From Castor canadensis (taxonomy: Eukaryota; Chordata; Mammalia; Rodentia; Castoridae), in contig NC_133394.1 of assembly GCF_047511655.1 (NCBI RefSeq), positions 57,382,501-57,446,500 of the forward strand: a DNA stretch of 64,000 bases, in the 5' to 3' direction. The position numbers and the translations under genes were made by a program. Below, piece after piece: positions 1 to 9,605 of this stretch. Below the pieces are notes generated by a model. That model was not told the DNA's origin, searched no databases, and saw only the letters and a list, made by a program, of their open reading frames with translations. Position 1 is the first letter of the stretch. Each line of letters opens with the position of its first letter.

Positions 1-170
1 TCCCATAACCTGGACAGCTAATAAATTATCACGGGCTAATAACTTATCAGAAGAGAAAACATGTCAATTAATACACCAGATCTGTACTGCAGTACACTTG
101 GTTCCATTCCTATCTCCACATAGAACTTACTTATTCAGAAAGGCTTATCCTGAGCAGCGTTCTGCTTCAC

Positions 171-185
171 AAAAAAAAAAAAAAA
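171..185. repeat. A15 homopolymer
   Basis: Fifteen consecutive A. The rest of 1-616 shows no gene or recognisable repeat. Confidence 0.9.
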
Positions 186-616
186 TTGAGTGTGAAAAAT
201 TAAGGCCCATCTAAATTCAGGAGGACAAATATCTTAGTTTGAATCATTCAGATTAAAGATTTCATTAAAGGTAGTACACTAGTGGAGTAATTTTACTCAT
301 TGGGTAAACTTTACTAGTAGGATAAATGTAGGTGTGTTTAGGGTTAGCTTTTGGGGATAATCTCAGAAATCCTCATCTCCTTGAAAAGAAGTTCATATAA
401 AAATTATTCAAATCATTTCTTCTTTTTGATTGCTTACAAACGTGACTGAGATTTACAGTCCTTCACTATTCTTTTCATCTTATCAAAATTGAAATAAGCC
501 AAAGGAGAGCTATGCCAAGAGTTAAATTTCTAGCTATTTTTGGCTGCCTTTCTATAGAAACTTATCCCAAATCACTCTTTTCCCTGTTGTTGAGTCTCTG
601 TGGTAAGAAACAGTCT

Positions 617-941
617 TAGGGTTGGCATGGTGGCTCACACTGCACTCAGAAGGCAGAGATCAGGAGGATCATGGTACAAAGACAGTCCAGGTAGAAATTT
701 GAGACCCCCATCTCAACCAATGGTTGGGCCTGGTGGTGCACATTTGTCCTCTTAAATGATATGGAGAAGCACAGATAGGGGGAATGTAGTCCAAGCCAAC
801 TAGGGCAAAAAGCAAGACCCTGTCTCAAATAAGAATAAAAATGATAAAAAAATGAATAACCAATGCAAAAAGGGTTGGGGCAGGGTTCAAGTGGTAGCAT
901 GCCTGTGTGGCAAACCTAAGGTCCTACATTCAACCCCCAGC
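617..941 (+). mobile_element. Composite SINE (B1-like dimer plus tRNA-like unit)
   Basis: The element opens with a B1/Alu-type start (GGCATGGTGGCTCACAC). A second B1-like monomer follows (GGGCCTGGTGGTGCACA), then an A-rich linker, then a tRNA-like 3' unit (GGGTTCAAGTGGTAGCATGCCTG) that ends in a B-box-like stretch near 930. The same order of parts recurs at 52908-53220, 59573-59930 and 63220-63516, so this is one family. This copy is diverged and runs into a CT-rich tract. The open frames across it are chance frames. Confidence 0.8.
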
Positions 942-1072
942 TCCTTCCTCCCTCCCTCCCTTTCTTCCTTCCTTTTTCCCTTCCTTCCTCTCTCTTCCTT
1001 TCCTTTTTTTCTTTCTTTCTCTGTCTCTTTCTTTTTCTTTTCTCTGTTTCCCCTCTTTTCCTCCCCTGTGGT
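942..1072. repeat. CT-rich (CCTT/CTTT) low-complexity tract
   Basis: An imperfect pyrimidine tract of CCTT and CTTT units directly follows the SINE, perhaps expanded from its tail. From 1073 to 1649 I see no gene or repeat I can name. Confidence 0.85.
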
Positions 1073-1848
1073 TGTAAGTTATTTTTCCAGTAGTGATTTA
1101 TGTAGTGTCATTAAAGAAGAAAACATGCAGCATGAAGGTAAAGTTCTTCTGGGAGAGCTGCAAAAGCCCCCTCCAAGGCAGCAGGCAAGGGGTCTGGAGC
1201 AGTAAACCATAGCTGTCTTTGATTTTTAGACTGTGAAAAAAAAAACCTTATTTCCTCCTGCCCCCCCAGTCCAAAGTGCATTGAGATATGTCCCAGGGTC
1301 ATGGAAGGATCATGCTGGCAAAGATGCACTCTGACAAGAGCAAAGGGCACCTGAGTGGGCCCCGCTCTGCTACACCCCATGTCTGTGAAACCATGCTCCA
1401 CCAGCTTGTTTGGCTTGCTTGATGGATGTCTACCAGGCATGTGACGAGAGAGTAGTGTGGTAAGGAAACATTTCTGGAGAATTTTAAAATCCAAATACTA
1501 TAAATTGCTGTGCTGGTTTTATTTGCTGTGACAACCAATTAACCAAGGTATTTATCAGGCACCTACTTTGGGCAAAGCTCATTGCCTCATGCTGCTGTGA
1601 AAACCATACCTCACTCAGAACCTGGAAGGGTGCTGATCACCAGGTTATCTGTGGAGGAAGGCAGGGAGGGGGAAGAGAGATTAATGAGTGCTACAGTAAA
1701 ACAAAGGAAAACTGGAGTTGGGGAATGTTACCTGAAACCAGAGGAAGGTCACCTCACTCAAGAGGTTTAAAACACTCAATGAAATAACATGTGATTATGT
1801 ATGGGACAAGCTGTAAACCCTCCCATTCCTGTAACCTGCTCTAAATGG

Positions 1849-1855
1849 TATATAA
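1849..1855 (+). promoter_or_regulatory. TATA box of the 5' LTR
   Basis: TATATAA lies about 70 bases upstream of the AATAAA signal, the usual spacing for a short LTR. The 3' LTR has TAGATAA at the matching place (6606-6612), so only the 5' copy keeps a consensus box. Confidence 0.7.
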
Positions 1856-1922
1856 GGAAAGCCCTCTTTGTTCTCGGGGCTCAGCCTTTGGACGAGTCCA
1901 CTGAGTTGCTGCGTGCTTGCTT

Positions 1923-1928
1923 AATAAA
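1923..1928 (+). terminator. LTR poly(A) signal
   Basis: AATAAA sits in the R region of the 5' LTR. The 3' LTR has the same signal at 6681-6686, which would have ended the proviral transcript. Confidence 0.8.
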
Positions 1929-1989
1929 CTTGCTTCTTGAAAGCTTTGGTGCCCTCTCAGTCTCTGCAACAGCCCTCCTGCAACATTTC

Positions 1990-2012
1990 TGGGGTCCCAC
2001 TTGGAATTTGGA
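1990..2012 (+). other. Retroviral primer-binding site, tRNA-Gln-like
   Basis: TGGGGTCCCACTTGGAATTT begins five bases after the LTR end. With one base missing and a few mismatches it fits the 18-20 bases complementary to the 3' end of tRNA-Gln. The gap and mismatches leave some doubt about which tRNA was used. Confidence 0.6.
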
Positions 2013-2643
2013 GGGTGGTGTGTGTACCTCCTGTCACTGGCTCAACATCCCCAGCCTGCTGGGAGGGCTGCCCCTGCCAGGTGTCACCTGGGAGCCTCTC
2101 TCCCAGTGAGCCAAGGAGGCAAGTTCCAGTTGCACAAAGGAATCTGGAAAGGTTTGGGAACCAACCTGGGAGCCCAGCTCATCTGACTGGTAAGAAACTG
2201 GATTCAAATTCAGGCCTGCTGCAGGAGGCAGAAGGGGGTCTGATCAACTCTCAAAAGGCACCCAAGTAATGCTATTTTTGGGGGTGAAACTGGGTCTTTC
2301 AGGTTCAGGGAGTGGGGTGGAAGTACTGTGCTGTGTGAGAGTGTGAAATTGCAAGCCTGAGACTTAGCCTGGTTAAGCGAGTGTGGAGTCCTGATCTGGG
2401 GGTCTGTGGTGAAATCATATGATCTAGGGTGAGCCCTAACAGGACCTCCAGTCTGGGGCTTATATGGACTCACTATGGCCAGGAGATGCCTAAATCCCCA
2501 CAAGGGGAGTGGTGGAGATGGACAAAGTGAGTGGTGTTATTTGTTTCCCCCTGTGTGCCAGAGAGAAGGGCCCCTTACCTCCTCTCCACAACCCTCATCC
2601 CTTCCATCTTTGTCTCTGTCTAGATGTCTGGCAAATGGGAGGA
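2013..2643 (+). other. ERV leader region
   Basis: This lies between the primer site and the first Gag-like ATG. It should have held the packaging signal and splice donor, but I cannot point to either. Short open frames here have no retroviral similarity I recognise. Confidence 0.5.
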
Positions 2644-3000
2644 ATGGGAGGAGGTCAGAGTAAGATCGTCCCCCCAGAACTTCAGAAGGGGATATAATGG
2701 AGATTATAGGTCAAGCTGACTCCTGGCAAGCTTAGGACCTTCAGTGAAATAGACTGACCTGCTTTTGGTGTAGGATGGCCCTTGGAGGGGTCATTAGGTA
2801 AGGTCACAATCAATAGAGTTTTTAAAGTGGTTGTAGGGGAGCCTAGACATCCAGATGACTCCTTATATTGACAGCTGGCAGGATGCAGTCCTCAGGCAGC
2901 CCACATGGCTGAAGCCCCACCTAGAGAAAGCATGTCCAGTGGCTTCCAAGTACAGGGAAAAATGTAAAAAGCAAAATAACCCATATTAATGGGGGACCCC
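2644..3000 (+). pseudogene. gag: Gag matrix remnant of the class I ERV
   Basis: Matrix builds the virion shell under the membrane. The frame opens at 2644 with MGGGQSK, a myristoylation-type start typical of gamma-type Gag. It stops at 2695 (TAA) after 17 codons. A shifted frame from about 2768 keeps the conserved middle of matrix (a GVGWP-type stretch, then a valine-rich strand, then HPDD), followed by a tryptophan-bearing helix near 2875. At least one more frameshift and an internal stop are present. Only matrix, and perhaps a proline-poor piece of the next domain, survives. Capsid and nucleocapsid are absent: no major homology region and no CCHC zinc knuckle was found before pol sequence begins. 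Confidence 0.75.
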
Positions 3001-3164
3001 GAGGAATCCCTGTCCCCTCATGTGCTGATTAGAAAATTAGAAAATTTCTATGGGGGATCTGGATCCCCAATTACTCTCTCTTGGAAAAACCCCTTTATGA
3101 ATCCACAAAGCAGGGAGAATGGGAACCCACCATATGGGGAGAGAAACAACAATAACAACAAAAA

Positions 3165-3985
3165 AAAGCCTTTAAAAAAAATTAAGAGGGCACTCACAAA
3201 TGCCCCTGCTGTGGGCTTGCCAGATGTGATGAAGCCCTTCTTCCTATCTGTGCATGAAAGACCGGGGACAGCTGTAGGAGTCTTGCCCAGCTGCTAGGTT
3301 CTTGGCACTGCCCGGAGGCCTATTTATCAAAGCAACTTGATGCAGACTGGCTGTCCTGCCTGTGTGCCCTGGCAGCTATTGCTGTCTTGGTGGCTGAAGC
3401 AGACAAATTTACTTTGAGACAAAAACTCACAGACCGAGTTCCCCACTCTGTTTTGACTCTCATGGAATATAAAGAAAATTATTGGTCAACAAACTCCCAA
3501 ATGGTCAAATATCAAAACATGTTATATAAAAACCTGCCTGTCTGGCTAGAGGTTGTTAGGACTCTAAACCCAGCCACCCTATTATGGGTTAATTCAGGCC
3601 CACCAGAGCATGACTGTTTAGAAATTATGGATGAGGTAGTCCGTCTCCAGCTGGCCAGGCTTGACCAACCAGCTCATTAGTCATCTGAGTGTTTTATGGA
3701 TGGCTTTGTCTGAAAAGACACACATTTTGCCAGATATGCAGTAGTAATTCTGAATGCTGTCATTAAAAATATGACTACTGCCAATTGGGACTTCTAACTT
3801 GGGGAAAAAAAAGTGTTAAATATGGACAAAAAATTCTAAAATACTAAAAGTCGTATGGGCTCCTAAGTGAGTAGCAGTCAGGCACTGCCAAGGACACCAG
3901 AAAGGAGAGACAACAGCCATTTGGGGAAATTGAAAGGCTGATAGGAAAGCCTCACAGGAGGACAAACCTCGACCTCACTGGCAGT
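3165..3985 (+). pseudogene. pol: Pol remnant: end of reverse transcriptase and RNase H
   Basis: From about 3170 the + strand reads as the RT connection region of a gamma-type Pol (a run of alternating Lys/Ala followed by NAPA and GLPD, then a KPFFL strand). It stops near 3295 and resumes in another frame at 3387-3680 with the long stretch that leads into RNase H. An RNase H opening motif (FMDGF) is seen near 3695, and a partial RNase H follows to about 3890 with several stops. The YxDD-bearing palm and fingers of RT are missing, as is protease. The family match is from general knowledge of gammaretroviral Pol layout. Confidence 0.8.
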
Positions 3986-5103
3986 TGTCTTGTTCCCATG
4001 CCCTTTATCTGAATGGGATACTTCACAAGAACAGGCTTGGTTTGGGACTGAAGGAGAAAATTCTCTACCATACAGATGGTGGAAGTTTAGTGATAGCCAC
4101 ATTGCCATACCTGAGTCACTGGCTCCCACACTTGTCAAACAGTTCCATGAAGGAACTCACTCAGGACAAATAGCTCTGAGACCACCTTGGCCCAGCATTT
4201 TTAGGTCCCCAAGCTCTCCAGCATAAGTAAGATAGTATGTGAAAGTTTCAGTCTGTGTGCCAGAAAAAATCCCTGAAATTCGCTGGTGTTTGTCTACACC
4301 TTCTCAGGATGGATAAAAACCTTCCCCACTTGGTCTGAGAAAGCCCAAAAAGTAGCCAGGTGCCTCGATTCAGCATACCTGTGTCTATTGGGTCAGAAAA
4401 TGGGCTGGACTTTGTGGTTGAGGTGGTACAGTTAATGGCTAAGAGATAAAAAATAACTTAAAAGCTACCCACAGCCTACCATCTCCCTGAGTTCAGGAAA
4501 AACAAAACGTAAACACAGGACTCTAAAACTTACAATTAAAAGAACTAGGAGACCCACTTACTATAGGGTCAGTTGTTGCCCATAGCCTTGCTCAGGATTA
4601 GGTCAAGCCCCACCAAACAGACGGGTCTCTCCTCTTTTGAAATTCTTTTCTGGCATCCACCCTCTTTAGTCAAGTCCCTGAGAGGAGACCGTAAGAAAAT
4701 AGGTGACCTCATCCTGAGGCAACAGATACAGACCCTTGATTTGACCCTCTCAAAAATCAATGACTGGGTAAGAGAGACTCTCAGTTAGCCTGACAACTCC
4801 CACACACCCTTATAAACCAAGGGATGCTGTTTGGGTAAAGAAATGGAATGTTCAACCATAGAGCCCCACAGGAGGGGCCCTTTTGTTGTTTTGTCCATCC
4901 CCTCCTCAGTTAAGGTAGCAGAGATCGTTTCCTGGATCCACCACAGCCGAGTGAAGCCAGCTTCCCTTGAATGGGAGTGCATCCCTGACCCAGCCTCACC
5001 ATACAAGACCACCTTCAAAACACTAGTGCCTTTCCCCAACACAACTCTGCTTCTCAGGAGACAACAGGAAACCATGGACAAGGAGACATCAGCCCTGCTC
5101 TAG
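3986..5103 (+). pseudogene. pol: Pol remnant: integrase
   Basis: The zinc-binding N-terminal part is seen near 4080-4170 (an HEGTHSGQ-type histidine pair on the + strand). Catalytic-core sequence follows near 4290-4350 (VFVYTFSGWIK-like) and 4465-4560. The C-terminal part lies at 4573-4788 and 4831-5103, and the last open segment contains RRGPFVVL, the GPY/F-type motif of gammaretroviral integrases. Stops and frameshifts separate the pieces. The region just before the env start overlaps the expected end of pol. Confidence 0.75.
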
Positions 5104-5170
5104 TCACTCTAGACGCTGACTAGTCTATGCACAGTGGAAGCTTGAGGAGTCGCCCACCTCAACTTCGAGG

Positions 5171-6413
5171 ATGAGTCCATTCTGTGTATTTCTCTTGCTA
5201 ATGTTGGTCAGCTCTCTTCCTGGGGCCCCCCAGGCTTTGTACTGTGACTCATGTGTGTGCATTACCTGAGTGGGGAGTGCTGTTACCAAAAGTCTGGTTT
5301 TCCATACTTATTATTCTCGTTCAGGCACCATTGCTGAGTCATGCACCCACAGCCACGCTACCTACTCAGTGTGCTTTCATGATGGTCAGTATATCTGTTT
5401 TAACCCCATCTATCACCCTCAAGAGCAATGGCTAGAGGTTCTAAGCTTCACCAGCAGTGGGAAGCTCGTTAACCACACCAAAGTTAATGACCCCAACAAA
5501 CCTGTGTCCATATACTTTGCTGTGTGTGTGCAATAGCTAAAAACTCCAGGCCTTAGGGCAACAGTGGGGGCTAGCCTTGGAAAGGACCTACAGGTTAAAT
5601 GACAAGTAAATATGTTCAAATGATAACAGTGGGACATCTGGTGTGTGTCCTATGAACAACTCTACTGCTGTTATTGGGCAACTTAGCTAAAGGGGAGGTC
5701 CATACCTCACATGGAACTGCCACTCTTTTACAAAAGGGAAAGCAACCCCCAACTGTACGCTTGGTGCTTGTAACCCTGTAAATTTCACTATTTTTATCCT
5801 CAATTAAACAGGCTGGGAAGCTGGGAAAAAGTTTGACATTTTAATCAATGAAAAGGGAACAGACCTCAGTACTTTACTGCATTTTTGATGGAACGGTTCC
5901 CCCAGCCATGGGGAGAGCATTTGGCTCCTAAAAACCTCTATTATTGAGAATTACTGTATCTCCTGTCCAAAGGGCCAATGCTCCACCCTGGCAGGGGACT
6001 TGATCTGCTTGTGACAAAAGTTTTACAATGATTCTGCTCAGGAGACTCAGTGGGGGCGGGGTCCCAATCACATGGAGCCCCAGCCTCACCCGCTGGCTAC
6101 AATAGCCTGGAATAAGCTCAATCTGAGTAACTGCTGTTTGCAGATTAATGATGAGGAAAAGTTAATTAAAGAGATTACCAACAAGATAAAAAAAACTTGC
6201 CCATGTCCCTGTGGAGACCTGAAAGGGATAAAGTTCCAGTGATCTACTGGGGTCTCGTTCTCAAACCTAGGTGGGTTCAAGACCTTAATAGGGACAACGC
6301 TCCTTGTCTTAAGAGCATGGCGGATATTATCCTGCCTAATCCCCCAGTACTGCGGTCTTTATCAAGATGATGCTCCTTGACCCAGAAGTGGGTCTGAGCA
6401 GCAAATGGGGGAA
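5171..6413 (+). pseudogene. env: Env remnant of the class I ERV
   Basis: The ATG at 5171 opens a hydrophobic signal-peptide-like segment (about 20 residues rich in Leu, Val and Ser). A TGA at 5267 interrupts the frame after 32 codons. The same frame then stays open to 5534 and has cysteines and N-glycosylation-type Asn residues, as in a surface subunit. The transmembrane subunit is recognisable near 6085-6220, where a CC pair follows a Trp-Asn-Lys segment and precedes an acidic heptad stretch. A degraded membrane anchor follows at about 6260-6360. The coding span is well short of a usual gamma-type env and is broken in several places, so no intact product can be made. Confidence 0.75.
6401..6413 (+). 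other. Polypurine tract before the 3' LTR
   Basis: GCAAATGGGGGAA lies directly against the TG start of the 3' LTR. This is the plus-strand primer position of retroviruses. One T interrupts the purine run. Confidence 0.65.
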
Positions 6414-6743
6414 TGTGGCAGGGAGGGGGAAGGGAGATAATGAGTGCTACAGGGAAACAAAGAAACCTGAAGTTGGGGAATGTTACCTGGAGACCAGAGG
6501 AGGGTCAACGTGCCCCAAGGTTAAAATAGCCAATGAAATAACATGTGATTATGTATGGGACAATCTGTAACCCCCTGCCCCATTTCTGTAACCTGCTCTA
6601 AATGGTAGATAAGGAAAGCCCCCTTTGTTCTTGGGGCTCAGCCTTTGGACACGAGTCTGCTGAGTCGCTGCTGGCTTGTTAATAAACTTGCTTCCTGAAA
6701 GCTTTGGTGCCCTCTCCGTCTCTGTCTGAGCCCTCCTGCAACA
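6414..6743 (+). repeat. 3' LTR of the class I ERV
   Basis: It begins TGTGGCAGGG and ends CTGCAACA. It aligns with 1650-1985 throughout, including AATAAA at 6681-6686. I count by eye some 35-40 substitutions plus several small indels over about 325 columns. From 6744 to 7146 no further gene or repeat is seen. Confidence 0.9.
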
Positions 6744-7145
6744 ATCTGGTAGTGCTCCCAGGCCCCCCAACTTTGGGATAGTTCCTAGAACAAGCACCTT
6801 GGATTGGAGACTCGCACAGGGTAAATACTCTTTCTTTATATCGATCAGTATGGGAAACCAACTTTCAGATCAGAAGACAGTGAATAAACAAGGGGAAGGA
6901 TTTTCATGTAGAAGGTCTCAAATATGACAAAGGAGAGGATCAAATCGTTTTCAATCAGGTGGCCTCATAGGTAGTAGTTACTCTCATGAATTCATGAGGA
7001 TTGGACCTTGTAGGACAAGAGACTTGATTTTATTGTGTGTAAAAGGCTTTCTTCTATAGCAGCCAACTGATGCTAGTCAAGATCCTAGAGACAGATGTAT
7101 AACCACAATGTCAGTTTGTTAATTTACATTAAAAAATAATTGGCA

Positions 7146-7250
7146 GGGCTGGGAGTGTACCTCAGTGGTAGAGTGTTTGCCTAGCAAATGTGAGGGCCTG
7201 AGTTCCATCCCTAGCACTGCAGTAAAATGGAAAACTAAAAACAACTGGCA
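7146..7250 (+). mobile_element. ID-like SINE (tRNA-derived)
   Basis: It has an A box-like stretch (GTACCTCAGTGGTAGAG) and a B box-like stretch (GAGTTCCATCC), followed by an A-rich tail. A nearly identical 9-10 bp duplication (AATTGGCAG / AACTGGCAG) flanks it. Confidence 0.85.
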
Positions 7251-7446
7251 GGTAGATCCAAATCCAAACGGTTTGATTAGCATATTTTCATTGTTTCTCT
7301 TTACAGGTAAATGCTGTTTTGTTGTTTCCTACAAATAATGCCCTATTAGTTTAAGCCTCTGTAGAGAATTGCTTTTTGTATAACTGCAGTATCATATAAT
7401 CATGATCTCTCTTAACATGTTTTTAGAGTCAAAAAACATTTTTCAG

Positions 7447-7536
7447 AGCTGGGGATGTGGTAGAGTGCTTTCCAAGCATGTGCAAGACTCTTGAGTTCAA
7501 TCCTCAGCACTGCAAATAAAAATAAATAAATAAAAA
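7447..7536 (+). mobile_element. ID-like SINE with AAAT-rich tail
   Basis: GCTGGGGATGTGGTAGAGTG begins the unit. The B box region is GAGTTCAATCC, and the tail is (AAAT)n. Confidence 0.88.
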
Positions 7537-7564
7537 TTTTGGACCTTAGCTCTTCCACATGAGT

Positions 7565-7660
7565 TTTATTTTATTTTAATTTGCAGTGCTGGGGAGCTAA
7601 CCCAAAGCCTCGTGCATGCTAGGGAAAGTGCTCTACCACTGAACTACACCTCCAGCCCCC
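7565..7660 (-). mobile_element. ID-like SINE, antisense
   Basis: The reverse complement of the ID-like unit begins after a T-rich tail (TTTTATTTTATTTTAAT) and ends CTACACCTCCAGCCCCC. Confidence 0.88.
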
Positions 7661-7721
7661 ATATGAATTTTAGAAACAGCTGAACAAATGATACACACGT
7701 ACACAGAGAAAAGGAAAGAAA

Positions 7722-7809
7722 GTGGGCTCAAATAGTAGAGTGCCTGCCTTTCAAATTCAAAGCCTTGAGTTCAAACCCCAGTACTGCTAGAGAGAGACAG
7801 AGAGAGACA
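7722..7809 (+). mobile_element. tRNA-like SINE with GAGA tail
   Basis: GGGCTCAAATAGTAGAGTGC ... GAGTTCAAACCCCAGTACTG matches the 3' unit of the composite SINE. The tail is (AGAGAGAC)n. It may be a stand-alone unit or a 5'-truncated composite. Confidence 0.82.
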
Positions 7810-7849
7810 AGAACCTACTGCAATTTTTAATTGTTCTCCTTGTCACTCT

Positions 7850-8015
7850 TTTCAATACTGGGGATTGAACTCAGAGCTGCAAACTTGGCAGGGAGGTGCT
7901 CTACCACTTGAGCTATGCCCCAGTCCTTTTGCATTCTTTAGTTTATTTTTCAAGTAAGGTCTTGTGCTAACTTTGCCAAGACTGGCCTGGAACTATGACC
8001 TTACCATGATTTCTT
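7850..8015 (-). mobile_element. Composite SINE, antisense, truncated
   Basis: An antisense tRNA-like unit (ATACTGGGGATTGAACTCAG) is followed by an antisense B1-like piece that includes GACTGGCCTGGAACTATGACC. The second B1 monomer is missing. Confidence 0.75.
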
Positions 8016-8679
8016 CCTTTTTTTTAACCTCCTTCCCAGACTTTTCTACTTGACTAAGTTCCCTCCTCCCATTCTCCATCAATTGTTTTGGCAGTAATAT
8101 CTTCATACTCATTGGTTCTATCTGAAAGTAGAGGTCCTGTCCATGTGGCCTGAAAGGATACTGATATGCCTGGATGGTCTAATTGGCAGTGCCCCAATTG
8201 GCCAACCACTGAGGAGTAGCTTGACCCTTCTTAACATCAAAACATGATAATGATGTTTAACTCCAAACCAGGAGCCTTCTGACCACGTTCTGACCTATGG
8301 CTTCCTTCTTCCACTCTATACTGTGGTCCTTGTTTTTTGACTCACGGCTTCTTTTTGTATTTTGTCACTTAGTGATGGATGTTTATGTCAAAACATATTT
8401 TATTTACTTTCTAGGGATCCTTACATTTCCAGCCTGTCATCATTAAACACAGTCTTTGTAAACACTGTTGGACAAAATTTTTGCCCTACTTTTTGACTCT
8501 CCTAAATAAGATTACAGAGAGAGATTGGTCAAAAAGTTCTTCCACCTTGGCCATAGTATAGCATGCCAGTGGAAATGTTAGGAATTATCTCCACCTTTCA
8601 AACCTAAAGGACGCAGGACGTGATCTCCATTACACTCCCATTTAATTCACCAGTCTGACCATTACAATGACCAGATGGA

Positions 8680-8972
8680 TCCTGGAAGATAACAGTGGAT
8701 GACCACAAACTGAACCACACAGTATCTTAAATTGCAGCTGCTGTACCAAATGTGGTATCTTTGATAGAGTAAATTAATACTGCTCAAATACATGGTATTT
8801 GGCTATTGCTTGGGTGAATGTGGTTTCTTTTTTTCTCTTCCCTACCAGGAAAGAAAAGAGTTGGAAATAGTTCTTACTTTGAATGGACAACAGTGTATCA
8901 CTGCCTCAAGGTTTTGTTAACTTCTTACCCTCTATTATAATTCAAAGGTGAACAAGCTTTTTCTCACTCCCT
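8680..8972 (+). pseudogene. pol: ERV-L reverse transcriptase, first part
   Basis: The frame near 8684-8780 shows TVDDHKLN, then an IAAAVPN...VSL run, a typical ERV-L fingers segment, with in-frame stops. A second run near 8890-8970 has LPQGF then N, the conserved LPQG motif of retroviral RT. The match ends abruptly near 8972 and picks up again at about 9930 with no loss of order. Confidence 0.75.
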
Positions 8973-9179
8973 TGTTACTACTGAATTTAACTGGGCCTAA
9001 CTGGCAGTAATGGGAGATGTAGAAAGGACACAGGATAGACAGACAGACAGAAAGTTGGATTAATTGTGCTGGGCACGTGGGTGGAGATGCACAACCCTCA
9101 TTGCTTCTTATCTCTAGTCATCTCTTCTTTTTACTCTGTTTTTCTCTATCTTTTCTTTAAGACCTTACTCCTTTACAAT

Positions 9180-9445
9180 TCTTTAAAACCTTGCTTCTAA
9201 AAGTCTTCTTTTTTATTCTTTAAAGTCTCTTTCCTTAGGCTCGCTCTGTCCCCTGTTTTCTCTTAGCTTTTCTTTAGCATAGTCTCTCTTAAAGTCTTTG
9301 CCCTCAGACTTGCACTGTCCCATGTTCTCTTTGGCTTTTCTTTTGCTTAGCTTTTCTAAAGCCTATGTATAAAGTTCATGGTGCAGACTTGCACTGTCCC
9401 ATGTTCTCTCTTTAGCTTTCATAAAGTCTCGGTCCTCAGACTTGC
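9180..9445. repeat. CT-rich minisatellite, about 3.5 imperfect units
   Basis: Units contain TTAAAGTCT, then CTCAGACTTGCACTGTCCC, then ATGTTCTCT and TTAGCTTTTCTTT. Copies start near 9222, 9290, 9369 and 9423, with unit lengths of about 50-80 bp. The CAGACTTGCACTGTCCCATG core is exact at about 9306 and 9385. Confidence 0.75.
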
Positions 9446-9505
9446 AGACAATCAACAGTGGCCATTCCCTTGCAAGCTGCCAACCAATTCTATCAACCCA
9501 TCTTT

Positions 9506-9605
9506 AGCAATTCCCCTTTGGCGAATTCTTCAGCAATTCTTCTTCAGCAATTCTTTCCCTTCAGCAATGCTCCCTTCAGCAATTCACTTCCCTCTTCAGC
9601 AATCT
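9506..9605. repeat. CAGCAATTC-type short tandem array
   Basis: TTCAGCAATTC-like units recur about seven times with spacers of 3-15 bases (TTTAGCAATTC, TTCAGCAATTC, TTCAGCAATGC, TTCAGCAATCT). The spacing is irregular, so the array is old or degenerating. Confidence 0.75.

Larger units (their letters stand above)
1650..1985 (+). repeat. 5' LTR of the class I ERV
   Basis: It starts TGTGG and ends AACA. It has a well-formed TATATAA box at 1849-1855 and an AATAAA poly(A) signal at 1923-1928, with the order U3-R-U5 expected of a short gamma-type LTR. It pairs with 6414-6743 over its whole length. Compared with that copy it carries about 7 extra bases next to its start (an AGGAAGG-like repeat of neighbouring sequence). 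Confidence 0.9.
1650..6743 (+). mobile_element. Class I (gamma-type) endogenous retrovirus, internally deleted
   Basis: The unit is bounded by two related LTRs (1650-1985 and 6414-6743). Both end in CTGCAACA, and a polypurine tract precedes the 3' copy. A tRNA-Gln-like primer site follows the 5' LTR. Between them, + strand frames show a Gag matrix start, the end of reverse transcriptase, RNase H, integrase, and surface and transmembrane Env remnants, all with stops and frameshifts. The interior is only about 4.4 kb, roughly half of a usual gamma-type interior, because most of gag, protease and the RT catalytic core are missing. The bases ATC lie just outside both LTRs and may be what is left of a 4-bp target duplication. 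By eye the LTRs differ at roughly a tenth of aligned positions, so the insertion is old. It is non-functional as it stands. Confidence 0.9.
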
